From DATKNA01 sp963755755 (lineage in GTDB: Bacteria; Actinomycetota; Actinomycetes; Actinomycetales; Kineosporiaceae), in contig CAVWLJ010000019.1 of NCBI GenBank assembly GCA_963755755.1, forward strand, positions 62,001-126,000: 64,000 bases of DNA, given 5' to 3'. The notes beneath the pieces were generated by a model. That model had not been told where the DNA came from. It did no database searches and was given only the letters and a program-made list of their open reading frames with translations. A program made the position numbers and the translations under genes. Positions 8,705-17,186 of this stretch are shown here, piece by piece. Each line of letters starts with the position of its first letter. Within the stretch, counting starts at the first letter, position 1.

Positions 8705-9820
8705 TCAGGGGCTCGCCGCGAGCACCACGAACGCGGCGAGCAGCACGAGGTGGACGCCCGCCTGCAGCCGGGTCGCCCGGCCCGGGACGACCGTGAGCAC
8801 GCCGGCGACGACGGTGATCGCGAGCAGGGTGATCTGCGTCGGGTCCAGGCCGAGGACGAGCCGGCCCCCGATCCAGATCTGGGCGACCGCGATGGCGGGG
8901 ATGGTCAGGCCGATGCTCGCGATCGCCGAACCCAGCGCGAGATTGAGGCCGACCTGGATCCGGTCGCGGCGGGCCGCGTTGACGGCGGCGAGCGTCTCCG
9001 GCAGCAGCACGAGCAGGGCGATCACGACGCCGACGAAGGACGGCGGCAGACCGGCGGCGTCCACCCCGCTCTCGATCGCGGGCGACTCGACCTTGGCCAG
9101 CCCGACGACGGCGACGAGCGCGACCAGGAGCAGACCGAGGCTGATGAGCGAGGCGTGGTTCGACGGGGCTTTCGCGTGCTCGTCGGCGTCCGCGACCACC
9201 TCGCCGTCCGGCCCGACCGGCAGGAAGAAGTCGCGGTGCCGGACGGTCTGCATGACGACGAACATGGCGTAGAGCGCGAGCGACGCCACGGCCGCGAAGG
9301 TGAGCTGCGCCCCGGTGTACTCCGGGCCCGGCTGGGAGGTCGTGAACGTGGGCAGGACGAGGCAGAGCACGGCCAGGGTGGCCACCGTGGCCAGCGCCGC
9401 GCCCGTCCCCTCGGCGTTGAAGGTCGCCAGACCCTGCCGTACGGCGCCGACGAGCAGGCACAGCCCCAGGATCCCGTTGCAGGTGATCATCACGGCGGCG
9501 AAGACGGTGTCGCGGGCCAGGGTGGAGGTGTCGCCCTTGCCGGACACCATGAGCGTCACGATGAGCCCGACCTCGATGACCGTGACGGCGACGGCGAGGA
9601 CCAGCGAGCCGAGCGGTTCGCCGACCCGGGCGGCGACGACCTCGGCGTGATGGACCGCGGCGAGCACCGCGCCCGCGAGGACGAGCGCGACGAGCACGAC
9701 GACGAGGGTCGGCAGGGACCGGCCCCAGGTCAGCACGAGAAGGACGACGGCCGCCACGGGGACGGCCGTCGTCCAATCGGTGATCCACGAGGGGGCGGTG
9801 AGTCGCTTCTGGCTCGCCAT
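8705..9820 (-). CDS. chaA: ChaA-type calcium/sodium:proton antiporter
   Basis: Integral membrane cation/proton exchanger of 371 aa with about ten hydrophobic segments. It has the two inverted alpha-repeats of the CaCA superfamily: GEPLGSLVLAVAVTVIEVG near residue 65 and NLALGSAIASIGLTIPAIA near 295. The acidic residue in the first repeat is the expected cation ligand. The length matches the ChaA family. A soluble loop of ~30 residues with acidic and lysine content separates the halves. ATG start at 9820. The role is likely calcium or sodium extrusion at alkaline pH; ion specificity cannot be read from the sequence. Confidence 0.88.
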   Translation of the reverse strand: MASQKRLTAPSWITDWTTAVPVAAVVLLVLTWGRSLPTLVVVLVALVLAGAVLAAVHHAEVVAARVGEPLGSLVLAVAVTVIEVGLIVTLMVSGKGDTSTLARDTVFAAVMITCNGILGLCLLVGAVRQGLATFNAEGTGAALATVATLAVLCLVLPTFTTSQPGPEYTGAQLTFAAVASLALYAMFVVMQTVRHRDFFLPVGPDGEVVADADEHAKAPSNHASLISLGLLLVALVAVVGLAKVESPAIESGVDAAGLPPSFVGVVIALLVLLPETLAAVNAARRDRIQVGLNLALGSAIASIGLTIPAIAVAQIWIGGRLVLGLDPTQITLLAITVVAGVLTVVPGRATRLQAGVHLVLLAAFVVLAASP

Positions 9821-9836
9821 GCCCCGATCGTGTCAG

Positions 9837-10734
9837 TCAGACACCGAGACCCGCACGGTCGACCTTGCGGTGGTAGCGCATACCCCCGAGGCCGCCGAGC
9901 ACCGCGCCGACGAGGGTCACCAGACCGGCGAGGATCGCGGCGACGACCGCGCCACCCGCCAGCGTGTTCTGCCCGACCCGGATGTGGGGCAGGTTGTTGA
10001 GCGTGCCGACGACGTCGTAGTGGCGGCCGGTCACGACACCGAGGACGGCGATGAGGATCGCCGCGATGACCGCGATGACCCAGACGGCGACACCCTGCTT
10101 CGCGCCGTTGAACCGCGCCATCCGTCCCGCGACGTAGCCGCCGCAGTAGTAGGCGAGGAACAGGATGCACAGCAGCGCGATCCCGCTGGCGATGCCGATC
10201 GTCGTCGCGTTCTGCGTGGCCTGGGCGACCGTCTGGCCGGCCGGGGTGTTCGAGGCCACGCCGAGCGCACCTCCCGCCCCCACGACGAGCGCGGCGAGCA
10301 GGACGCCGGTACCGGTCGCGGCGAGCCAGCCGAAGAAGGCCGACCCGATCTTCACGCCGCCGTAGCGCTCCTTCTCGCGCTGCAGCACGGCGCTCCGGTC
10401 GAGCCCGAGCTCCGTGACCCGGTCCCGGTAGGAGGCGGCCCCGCCGGCCGGGTTCGACGCATCCGCCCGGTCCGTGGCTGTCCTCGGTGCGGTCCTCAGC
10501 GCGGTCCTCGGTCTGCTCCGCATGGTCCTCGACGCGGGTGGCGCCCTGGTTCTCCAGACCCTCCGCGTGGTCGGGGGCCGGCTCGGGACGGTTCTCGCCC
10601 CGATCCTCGACGCGGTCCTGGACGCGGTCCTCCGCTCCGGCGGCCTCCGCGCGGTCCTCCGCTCCGGCGGCCCGGTCCTCGGCGCCGTCCCCGGCGCGCT
10701 GGGCGGCGTTCTCTGAACGGTGGAAGAGGCTCAT
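9837..10734 (-). CDS. Membrane protein with disordered (E)DR-repeat N-terminus (frame interrupted)
   Basis: Unrecognised protein of about 298 aa. The N-terminal ~90 residues are low-complexity, with AEDR/VEDR-like tetrapeptides repeated about ten times, and are highly charged and probably disordered. The remaining part has a short soluble stretch (YRDRVTELGLDRSAVLQREKER), then four or five glycine/alanine-rich hydrophobic helices and a basic tail. The frame changes near 10472; removing one C from GCC restores it. ATG start at 10734. The C-terminal half resembles actinobacterial TIGR04086/YrzE-like membrane proteins, but I would not assign a function. It lies directly downstream of no clear partner; the antiporter gene follows after 16 bp on the same strand. 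Confidence 0.6.
10475..10700. repeat. Degenerate short tandem repeat encoding (x)EDR units
   Basis: The + strand shows many copies of a GCGGTCCTC-like 9-12 nt unit, encoding Glu-Asp-Arg on the minus strand, in the 5' part of the membrane-protein gene. Copies are imperfect and of unequal spacing. This is the type of repeat that can expand and contract by slippage. Confidence 0.6.
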
Positions 10735-10817
10735 GAGCTGCGGTTACCCGCTACGGCCCCGGACATGCCCCGGACACGCCTCGGGACGGGCCCGTACCGG
10801 TGTCGTGCTCGGCGTGC

Positions 10818-11414
10818 TCAGGAGCCGGACGAGGAGGTCTGCGGGTGCCGACGGCGCTGCAGGCGCTCGAAGACCAGGGCGCCCGCTCCCGCGATCACGA
10901 CCGCGAACCCCCCGAGCACGTGCACCAGGTGACCTCCGTCGCCGGACGCGGTGGAGGCGACCACCGCGGTAGAGCCTCTCGAACCCGCCGAGCCCGTCGA
11001 CCCCGTCGACCCGGTCGAAGCCGTCGCCGGCGCACCCGTCGTCACCGTGTAGGTGAGCTGCCCCTCGACGGGGTGACCGTCCGCCGAGACCACCCGGTAG
11101 TCGACCGTGTACGCGCCGGCGGGCGCGGTCGGCTTCAGCCGGGCCGTCACCGTGGCGTCGAGGATCTGCGCCTGCCCGTTGTCCACGCGCACGCCGCCCG
11201 GCCCGGTCACCACGACGAACGCCGGGGCGCGCACGTTCTCGTCGAACGTGAGCGAGACCGTCGACGGCGGGCGAGCGAGGGTGGCGCCCGACGGCGGGTT
11301 CGACGACACCAGCACCGCGTGCGCGGACGCCGCGGGCGCCGTGACGACCAGCGCGACGAGGGCGCCGACGGCCAGCGCGACGGCGGCGGCAGCACGCCGG
11401 AGGTGGGGGGTCAT
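10818..11414 (-). CDS. copC: CopC-domain copper resistance protein with C-terminal membrane anchor
   Basis: Exported copper-binding protein of 198 aa. Signal peptide at residues 1-36 ending ASA, so the mature protein starts HAVLVSSNPP; the N-terminal histidine is the first CopC copper ligand. The CopC fold runs to ~130, with the D and H ligands in SADGHPVEGQLTYTV. Then a Ser/Thr/Gly linker, a single membrane helix (~165-185) and a basic cytoplasmic tail. This is the standard actinobacterial CopC layout. The start codon overlaps the stop of ycnI (ATGA), so the two are coupled. It likely delivers or sequesters periplasmic-side copper. Confidence 0.9.
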   Translation of the reverse strand: MTPHLRRAAAAVALAVGALVALVVTAPAASAHAVLVSSNPPSGATLARPPSTVSLTFDENVRAPAFVVVTGPGGVRVDNGQAQILDATVTARLKPTAPAGAYTVDYRVVSADGHPVEGQLTYTVTTGAPATASTGSTGSTGSAGSRGSTAVVASTASGDGGHLVHVLGGFAVVIAGAGALVFERLQRRRHPQTSSSGS

Positions 11415-12187
11415 CGCCGTGCCCGGGCGAAGGCGCCGGCCCCGAGCAGCAGCGCGACGACCGCGACGGCCAGACCGCCGACGGCGACGTACCGCGCGGT
11501 GTCGTCGGTCGTCGTGACCGCGGCGGTGGGCGCGGCGGCCAGGGTCGCCGCGGGCTGCGTGCTCGAGGACGCCGACGTGGACGCCGAGGGGGACGCCGCC
11601 GCCGGGGCCGCCGACGCCCCCGAACCCGCCGCGGTCAGCGTCAGCGTCGGTGCCGGGTGCTCGGGCTCGGCCTTGCCCGCCTGCTGCCGCTGGTCCCACC
11701 GCACGACGCTGCCGTCGGAGTAGGTCTGCACGGTCGGAAAGGTGAGCTTCTGGCCGGCCTTCTTGGGGAACGGCCCGACGGAGAGGGCGAACTCGTCGAA
11801 CTGGCCGGTCGGGACGCCGCCGTTCGTCGCCGTCCACGTGACCGTGGCGACGGCCTTGTCGAGGGTGAACCCGTCGTCCGTCGTGACCGGCTTGGCGAGC
11901 TTGCGCTCCGTGGTCGCGACGGTCCAGCCGGGGTGCACCCGGACGCTGACGTCGCCGAAGGGCGCGTCGGCCGGGAGCGTGACGGAGACCTTGACGGTCT
12001 TGGCCGACTCGGTCTCGGTCGGCACGCGGAAGACGAGGGTGCCGTAGCCGCCGGGAGCGGCGTCCGGCGAGGTGACCACGACGTGGGCGGACGCGGGGCC
12101 GGCGGCGACGACGCCGAGGACGAGGAGCGGGAGGGCGACGGCGCCGGCGAGGGTCAGGCGCCGCCGGGTGAGGGGAGGAGGACGCAC
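11411..12187 (-). CDS. ycnI: YcnI family (DUF1775) copper-associated protein
   Basis: Exported protein of 258 aa. Signal peptide to ASA, so the mature N-terminus is HVVVTSPDAAPGG; this histidine is the copper ligand in characterised YcnI. The DUF1775 domain follows to ~170 (RVPTE, FDEFALSVGPFPKKAGQ, WDQ). A Ser/Ala-rich linker, one membrane helix and an RARR tail complete it. The GTG start at 12187 has AAAGG about 10 nt upstream. It is translationally coupled to copC and downstream of a small membrane gene, forming a copper-handling operon. Confidence 0.9.
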   Translation of the reverse strand: MRPPPLTRRRLTLAGAVALPLLVLGVVAAGPASAHVVVTSPDAAPGGYGTLVFRVPTETESAKTVKVSVTLPADAPFGDVSVRVHPGWTVATTERKLAKPVTTDDGFTLDKAVATVTWTATNGGVPTGQFDEFALSVGPFPKKAGQKLTFPTVQTYSDGSVVRWDQRQQAGKAEPEHPAPTLTLTAAGSGASAAPAAASPSASTSASSSTQPAATLAAAPTAAVTTTDDTARYVAVGGLAVAVVALLLGAGAFARARR

Positions 12188-12222
12188 GAGATCAGGACCT
12201 TTCGGGGAGGACGGACGGGCTG

Positions 12223-12744
12223 TCAGGCAGCGGCCGACAGCGGCGGTCCTCGCCGGGGCAGGGCGCGATCCAGGGCCGGGGAGTGCGGCGTCTCGACGCG
12301 GGCGGAGAGCGGAGCGGGGCGGAGCGCGCGCGGTGGCGCCGGGGCGAGCCGGCGCCCGGCGAGGGCGTGCACGGCCCACCCCAGCCAGGCCTCGGCGCGC
12401 AGGACGAGCGCGCAGGTCACGGCGGTGGCGGCGAGGTGCCAGGCCAGCATCCGCAGGTCCGCCCCGGCGCCGTGCGCGCCGCTCATCCCCTGGAAGACGA
12501 GGTGGAACCCACCCTGCGCGACGGCGAGCGCCCCGACGAGGCGGGCCGGCGTCCACCGCACTCCGCTGAGTGCGGTCATCAGGGCCGCGAGCACCAGGGT
12601 GAAGGCGGTCAGCGGCAGCGGTGAGGGAACCGCTCCGCCTCCGAGGGCGTGGCCGGCGAGCGACGTGCCGACCGCAGCGAGGCAGACCCCCGTCGAGCGG
12701 GCGGCGCGCCACGAGCAGGCCTCTGCCGGCTTCGCGCGCTCCAC
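12223..12744 (-). CDS. Hypothetical four-helix membrane protein in copper operon
   Basis: A 173-aa protein with about four hydrophobic helices. A His-containing stretch (GMSGAHGAGADLRMLAWHLAA, residues ~85-105) lies between helices 2 and 3, and the C-terminus is proline/arginine-rich and polar. I do not recognise a domain. It is first in the operon with ycnI and copC (36 bp gap) and divergent from the Fur-type gene, so a metal-related role is suggested by context only. ATG start at 12744. Confidence 0.65.
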   Translation of the reverse strand: MERAKPAEACSWRAARSTGVCLAAVGTSLAGHALGGGAVPSPLPLTAFTLVLAALMTALSGVRWTPARLVGALAVAQGGFHLVFQGMSGAHGAGADLRMLAWHLAATAVTCALVLRAEAWLGWAVHALAGRRLAPAPPRALRPAPLSARVETPHSPALDRALPRRGPPLSAAA

Positions 12745-12766
12745 GGCGGCCGAGCCTACTCACCGA

Positions 12767-12779
12767 AGCGGCTACCGCT
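12767..12779. promoter_or_regulatory. Inverted repeat between copper operon and fur-type gene
   Basis: AGCGG-CTA-CCGCT is a perfect 5-bp palindrome in the 72-bp gap between two divergent genes, 38 bp before the Fur-type ATG. It could be the regulator's operator, but it lacks the AT-rich Fur/Zur consensus and is short. Confidence 0.3.
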
Positions 12780-12816
12780 CCCCGAGGGCGGCGGCCGGGC
12801 GGGGCACAATGGCCGC

Positions 12817-13275
12817 ATGCACGATTCGGTGCAGGACCTGGTCGAGCACGTGGGGCATCTCCTGCGGGGCCGCGGCGAGCGGATGACGGGTCCGCGCAAG
12901 GCCGTCCTCGCCGTCCTCGCGGCGTCCGGGGGTCATCTCGGTGCCGAGGAGGTCGTCACCCGGGTCGCGCTGGTGGACGCGGGCGTGCACCGGGCCAGCG
13001 TCTACCGCACGCTCGAGGCGCTCTGCGACCTCGGTGTCGTCCAGCACGTGCACATCGGGCACGGCGCGACGGCCTACCACCTCGTGCAGGGCGGCGACGT
13101 GCACGTGCACGCCCAGTGCAGCTCCTGCGGGGCGCTCGTGGACCTCCCCGTCGACGTGCTGGAGAGCGCGGGCCGGCGGATGCGGCAGGAGGCCGGGTTC
13201 GTCCTCGACCCCACCCACGTTGCGCTCAGCGGGACGTGCGCGGCCTGCCTGGGGTCGACGTCCCGCAGCGCGTAG
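12817..13275 (+). CDS. Fur-family metalloregulator
   Basis: Transcriptional repressor of 152 aa. Winged-helix domain at residues 5-85 (RMTGPRKAVLAVL, then HRASVYRTLEALCDLGVV) and a metal-binding dimerisation domain at 85-150 with HVHAQCSSCG and a second C-x2-C near the C-terminus (CAAC), forming the structural zinc site. The H-rich HVQ/HVH stretch matches the sensory site of Fur/Zur proteins. ATG start at 12817. It is divergent from the YcnI/CopC operon. Members next to such genes respond to zinc or another metal; specificity is not readable here. Confidence 0.9.
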   Translation: MHDSVQDLVEHVGHLLRGRGERMTGPRKAVLAVLAASGGHLGAEEVVTRVALVDAGVHRASVYRTLEALCDLGVVQHVHIGHGATAYHLVQGGDVHVHAQCSSCGALVDLPVDVLESAGRRMRQEAGFVLDPTHVALSGTCAACLGSTSRSA

Positions 13276-13295
13276 GCCGGTCGCCGGGGCCCTGA

Positions 13296-14000
13296 TCAGT
13301 CCGGGCCCGCCGTTCCGCGGGCCAGGTAGGCGGCGCCCTGCCGGGCCTGGAGCTCGAAGAACGCGTCGTGGTCGTGGATCCCGTTCTGCAGGTGACCGAA
13401 CAGCTCGTAGCTGATCCCGCCGAAGAGCTGCGTCCACACGAGCAGAGCGCGGCTGAGCACGGCGTCCGGCACGCCGGGAGCGACGGTGGCGCGGAGGGCG
13501 TCGAAGTCGGCCGCGACGGCCGGCGGCGGCGTGATCGGCGGCCCCGGCACGATCGCGCCGCTCGCGACGCCGTCGGCGACGATCCGCAGGCCGACGAGGT
13601 TGACCCGCTGCGCGGGGTCGATGGTGTCCGGCGGGGCGTGGTACCCGGGGACCGGGGTCCCGTAGACGAGGGCGTACTCGTGCGGATGCTCCCGCGCCCA
13701 GGCGCGCACACCGAGGGCCGTCGCCACCAGGCGGCCCTCGACGTCTGCGCGGGGTCGGGTGGCGTCCGCGGCTTCCGCGGCGTCGGCGACGGCGGAGAAG
13801 GCATCGATGATCAGTGCGGTCAGCAGCGCGTCTCGGCTCGGAACGTAGCGGTAGACGGCGGAGGAGACCATCCCCAGCTCACGCGCCACCGCACGCAGCG
13901 AGAGCCCGTCGGCCCCGTGCTGGGCGAGGTGACGACGGGCGATGGCCTTGATCTCCTCGGTGATCTCGGCCCTGACCCGGGCACGCGCGGTGGTCGGCAC
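13296..14000 (-). CDS. TetR-family regulator
   Basis: Repressor of about 234 aa. HTH at residues ~10-55 (ITEEIKAIARRHL, then LSLRAVARELGMVSSAVYRYVPSRDALL) and a ligand domain of the TetR_C_13-like type (WTQLFGGISYELFGHL near the end). I prefer GTG 14000, which begins closest to the HTH; a TTG at 14036 would add 12 residues. It is divergent from the Ddn-like gene at 14087, and the gap holds a clear set of half-sites (14043-14067), so it probably controls itself and that gene. Confidence 0.85.
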   Translation of the reverse strand: MPTTARARVRAEITEEIKAIARRHLAQHGADGLSLRAVARELGMVSSAVYRYVPSRDALLTALIIDAFSAVADAAEAADATRPRADVEGRLVATALGVRAWAREHPHEYALVYGTPVPGYHAPPDTIDPAQRVNLVGLRIVADGVASGAIVPGPPITPPPAVAADFDALRATVAPGVPDAVLSRALLVWTQLFGGISYELFGHLQNGIHDHDAFFELQARQGAAYLARGTAGPD

Positions 14001-14042
14001 GTTCTCGAGGTTGACACGGAGACGCGCAGCGCGCAAGATCGG

Positions 14043-14067
14043 TGCTCTGAGAAGAGAGCAGTGCTCT
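14043..14067. promoter_or_regulatory. TetR operator: three TGCTCT half-sites
   Basis: TGCTCT-N6-AGAGCA-N-TGCTCT. The outer and central elements form two overlapping inverted repeats, 20 bp upstream of the Ddn-like ATG and between divergent genes. The arrangement is what a TetR dimer pair would bind. Confidence 0.6.
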
Positions 14068-14086
14068 CACAAGACGGGAGGTCACC

Positions 14087-14542
14087 ATGGAGCCGACGCA
14101 GCGCTACATCGAGCCCGGCTGGTTCACGCGAAGGATCTTCAACCCCTTGGTGCGGCGGTTCGCACGCTGGGGAGTCAGCTACCGCGGCACGCGCGAGCTC
14201 GCCGTCGTCGGGCGGACCAGCGGTCAGGTCCGGACGACGGTGGTGAACCTGCTCGACCACGACGGCCGGCAGTACCTCGTCGCGCCGCGTGGCAACACGC
14301 AGTGGGTGCGCAACGTGCGGGCGGCGGGCCGCGCCGAGCTGCGACTGGGCCGGAAGGTCGAGGCGGTCGAGCCGATCGAGCTCGCCGACGACGAGAAGCC
14401 ACCGATCATCAAGGAGTACCTGCGGCGCTGGAAGAGCGAGGTCGGCATGTTCTTCGAGGGCATCGACGAGAACGCGACCGACGAGCAGGTGCGGGCGATC
14501 GCGCCGGGCTTCCCGGTCTTCGCGCTGCGGCCGGCCTCCTGA
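14087..14542 (+). CDS. Nitroreductase/deazaflavin-dependent oxidoreductase (Ddn family)
   Basis: Small F420H2-dependent reductase-like protein of 151 aa of the Ddn/Rv3547 (DUF385) split-barrel family. Recognisable features are WFTRRIFNPLVRR near the start, RTSGQVRTTVVNLL, the Y-LVAPRGNTQWVRNVRAAG cofactor-binding region (~65-85) and the C-terminal FPVFAL. The ATG start has GGGAGGTCACC upstream. Its dedicated TetR is divergent, so expression is likely induced by a ligand. The family reduces quinones, nitro compounds or other small molecules; the substrate here is unknown. Confidence 0.88.
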   Translation: MEPTQRYIEPGWFTRRIFNPLVRRFARWGVSYRGTRELAVVGRTSGQVRTTVVNLLDHDGRQYLVAPRGNTQWVRNVRAAGRAELRLGRKVEAVEPIELADDEKPPIIKEYLRRWKSEVGMFFEGIDENATDEQVRAIAPGFPVFALRPAS

Positions 14543-14610
14543 CCGGAGGGTCTGCGAACGGGAGCCCGTAAGCTGGAAGCCGCTTCTGTCGACCCCTTCG
14601 AGAGGTCCTC

Positions 14611-15932
14611 GTGCTCACCGCTTGGCTCCTCGTGGGCCTCGGCGTCCTCCTCACCCTCGGCACCGCCCTGTTCGTCGCGGGTGAGTTCTCTCTCGTCAGC
14701 GTCGACCGGCCGGCCGTCGAACGTGCTGTCGCGGCCGGCGACCGGCGCGCCGAGGGCGTGCTCGCCGCGGTCCGGAACCTCTCCACACAGCTCTCCGGCG
14801 CGCAGGTCGGGATCACGATCACGACGCTCGTCGTCGGCTTCCTCGTCGAGCCGTCGCTCGCGACGATCCTCGAGCCTCCGCTGCGATCCGCCGGCGCGTC
14901 CCCCAGCTGGCCCAGCCGCTCGCCGTCGCGCTCGGGCTGTTCCTCGCCACCGTGTTCTCCATGCTCGTCGGTGAGCTCCTGCCGCAGAACCTCGGCATCT
15001 CCGCGCCGCTGCCGACCGCCAAGGTCGTGACGGGTCCGCTGCGCGCCTTCACCCGCGCCGTCCGGCCCCTGATCGTCCTGCTCAACGGCAGTGCCAACCG
15101 GGTGCTGCGGGCCGTCGGCGTCGAGCCGCAGGAGGAGCTCTCCAGCGCCCGCACGCCGGAGGAGCTGGCGGCGCTCGTGCGGCGCTCGGCCGAGGTCGGC
15201 ACGCTCGACGAGACCACCGCCGAGATCATCACCCGATCGCTCGACTTCGGTGAGCGCACCGCGGCCGACGTCATGACCCCGCGGGTGCGCACCCAGGTGG
15301 TGCGCCGCGGGGAGAGCGCCGCCGACGTCGTGGTCCGCGCCCGCCGCACCGGCTTCAGCCGGTTCCCGGTGGTCGAGGAGGACGTCGACGACGTGGTCGG
15401 CGTCGTGCACCTCAAGGCCGCGATCGGCGTCCCGCGGGGACGGCGGGACGCGGTGCCCGTCGAGGCGCTCATGGCCGACGCGGTCCGGGTCCCCGAGACC
15501 GTCCGCCTCGACCCGCTGCTGGTCGCGCTGCGGCAGCAGGGCCTGCAGATGGCGGTCGTCGTCGACGAGTACGGCGGGACCGCGGGCGTCGTCACGCTCG
15601 AGGACGTCGTCGAGGAGATCGTCGGCGAGGTCTCCGACGAGCACGACCGGACCCGCAGCGGCGTGGTGCGGCTGCGCGACGGCACCTACGTCGTCCCGGG
15701 CCTGATGCGGCCGGACGAGGTGCGTGCCCGCGCCGACCTCGCCGTGCCGGACGGACCCGCGTTCGAGACCGTCGGCGGCTACGTCATGGCGGTGCTCGGG
15801 CGGGTGCCGAAGGTCGGCGACGAGGTGCCGATCCGTGGTGCGGTGCTGCGCGTGGAGCGGATGGACGGCCGGCGGGTCGAGCGGCTGCGTGCCCTGCCGC
15901 GGCCGGAGTCGGTGCAGGAGGAGAAGCCGTGA
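14611..15932 (+). CDS. CNNM/HlyC-CorC family membrane protein, DUF21-CBS-CorC (frame interrupted)
   Basis: Protein of about 440 aa. An N-terminal DUF21 membrane domain (AGEFSLVSVDRPAVERA, GITITTLVVGF, VGELLPQNLGISAP), a CBS pair (~210-330, DEYGGTAGVVTLEDVVEEIVGE) and a C-terminal CorC_HlyC domain (FETVGGYVMAVLGRVP). The family includes magnesium/cobalt efflux proteins. The frame shifts near 14900; removing a duplicated GC dinucleotide in GGCGCGTC gives a continuous SAGVPQLAQPL reading. GTG start at 14611 with AGAGG upstream. The stop overlaps the GTG of a second family member (GTGA), so the two probably form a heteromeric pair. Confidence 0.82.
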
Positions 15933-17038
15933 GCGGCGGCGCCCTCCTGCTGGCGGTGGCGCTGCTGCTGCTCAACGCGTTCTTCGTCGGCGCCGAGTTC
16001 GCCGTCATCTCCGCGCGTCGCAGCCAGATCGAGCCGCTTGCCGCCGAGGGCAGGCGGTCGGCGCGGACCACGCTGTGGGCGCTGGAGCACCTCTCCCTCA
16101 TGCTCGCCTGCGCCCAGCTCGGCATCACGGTGGCCTCCCTCGGCCTCGGCGCCGTCGCCGAGCCGGCGGTCGCGCACCTGCTCGAGGTGCCGTTCGCGGC
16201 CGCCGGGCTGCCTGAGGAGTTCGTGCACCCGGCCTCCTTCGTGGTGGCGCTCGCCCTCGTCGTCTACCTGCACGTCACGCTCGGCGAGGTGGTGCCGAAG
16301 AACCTCGCCATCGCCGGGCCCGAGCGCGCGGCGCTCGTGCTGGCGCCGGTGTTGGTCGCCGTCGCACGTGTGGTCCGCCCGCTCGTCGTGGTCCTGGACG
16401 CCGCCGCCCGGCTGCTGCTGCGGCTGCTGCGGGTGGAGCCGAAGGAGGAACTGGCGTCCGCGTTCACGGCCGAGGAGGTGCACTCGATCGTCACCGAGTC
16501 GCGCCGCGAGGGCCTGCTCGACGAGGAGGAGCACGGACTGCTGACCGGCGCGCTGGAGCTGGCGGCGCGGCCCGTCGGCGAGGTCATGGTGCCGGCCGAG
16601 CGGCTGGTCACGGTGCCCTCCACGGCCACCCCGGAGGAGGTGGAGCGGGTCGTCGCGCGCACCGGCTTCAGCCGCCTGCCCGTGCGGGCCGGGGGCGCCG
16701 GCGACATCGTCGGCTACCTGCACGTCAAGGACCTGCTCTACGCGGACGACGCCGCGTATGCCGAACCCGTGCCGGCCCGCCGGGTCCGGGCCCTGGTGAC
16801 CGTGCCCGGGTCCGAGGACGTCGAGGAGGCGCTGGTGGCGATGCAGCGCGCCGGCAGCCACCTCGCGCGCGTCGTCGAGCCGGACGGCGGCACCATCGGC
16901 GTGCTCTTCCTCGAGGACGTGATCGAGGAACTCGTGGGCGAGGTCCGAGATGCCACGCAGCGGCCCACCCGGGCGTCGCGACCGGCGGCTCAACGTTCCC
17001 TTGACGGTGCGTTGACCCCGCCTCAACGTCGCGTCTGA
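15929..17038 (+). CDS. CNNM/HlyC-CorC family membrane protein, DUF21-CBS only
   Basis: Second member (369 aa), coupled to the preceding one by a GTGA overlap. DUF21 domain at residues 1-190 (VGAEFAVISARRSQIEPLA, LGITVASLGLGAVAEP, HVTLGEVVPKNLAI) and a CBS pair at ~205-335 (RTGFSRLPV, GVLFLEDVIEELVGEV). Unlike its partner it lacks the C-terminal CorC_HlyC domain and ends in a short polar tail. The asymmetry between partners is typical of actinobacterial tandem copies. Probable divalent-cation homeostasis role. Confidence 0.87.
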   Translation: MSGGALLLAVALLLLNAFFVGAEFAVISARRSQIEPLAAEGRRSARTTLWALEHLSLMLACAQLGITVASLGLGAVAEPAVAHLLEVPFAAAGLPEEFVHPASFVVALALVVYLHVTLGEVVPKNLAIAGPERAALVLAPVLVAVARVVRPLVVVLDAAARLLLRLLRVEPKEELASAFTAEEVHSIVTESRREGLLDEEEHGLLTGALELAARPVGEVMVPAERLVTVPSTATPEEVERVVARTGFSRLPVRAGGAGDIVGYLHVKDLLYADDAAYAEPVPARRVRALVTVPGSEDVEEALVAMQRAGSHLARVVEPDGGTIGVLFLEDVIEELVGEVRDATQRPTRASRPAAQRSLDGALTPPQRRV

Positions 17039-17049
17039 GCAGGATGTCC

Positions 17050-17075
17050 TCCGGTCCCCGACGGACGGGTCCGGA
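17050..17075 (+). terminator. Candidate hairpin after the CNNM pair
   Basis: A 9-bp stem (TCCGGTCCC / GGGTCCGGA, one mismatch) with an 8-nt loop starts 11 bp after the stop codon. There is no T-tract, so it is a weak intrinsic terminator at best. Confidence 0.4.
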
Positions 17076-17186
17076 ACACGCCTGAGGGTCCGGTGCGTGA
17101 CACGCTCAGCGCTTTATAGTTCCGTGATCCGTACCGGGCGGGGGCCGCCCGAGTCCAGCCGTTCCCCGCCTCCGGGAGGTCAGTCC

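Noticed and set aside
17115..17120. TATAGT as a -10 box for the M15 peptidase gene
   Set aside because: Good hexamer 67 bp before the start, but no convincing -35 at 16-18 bp spacing; a single AT-rich hexamer is weak evidence.
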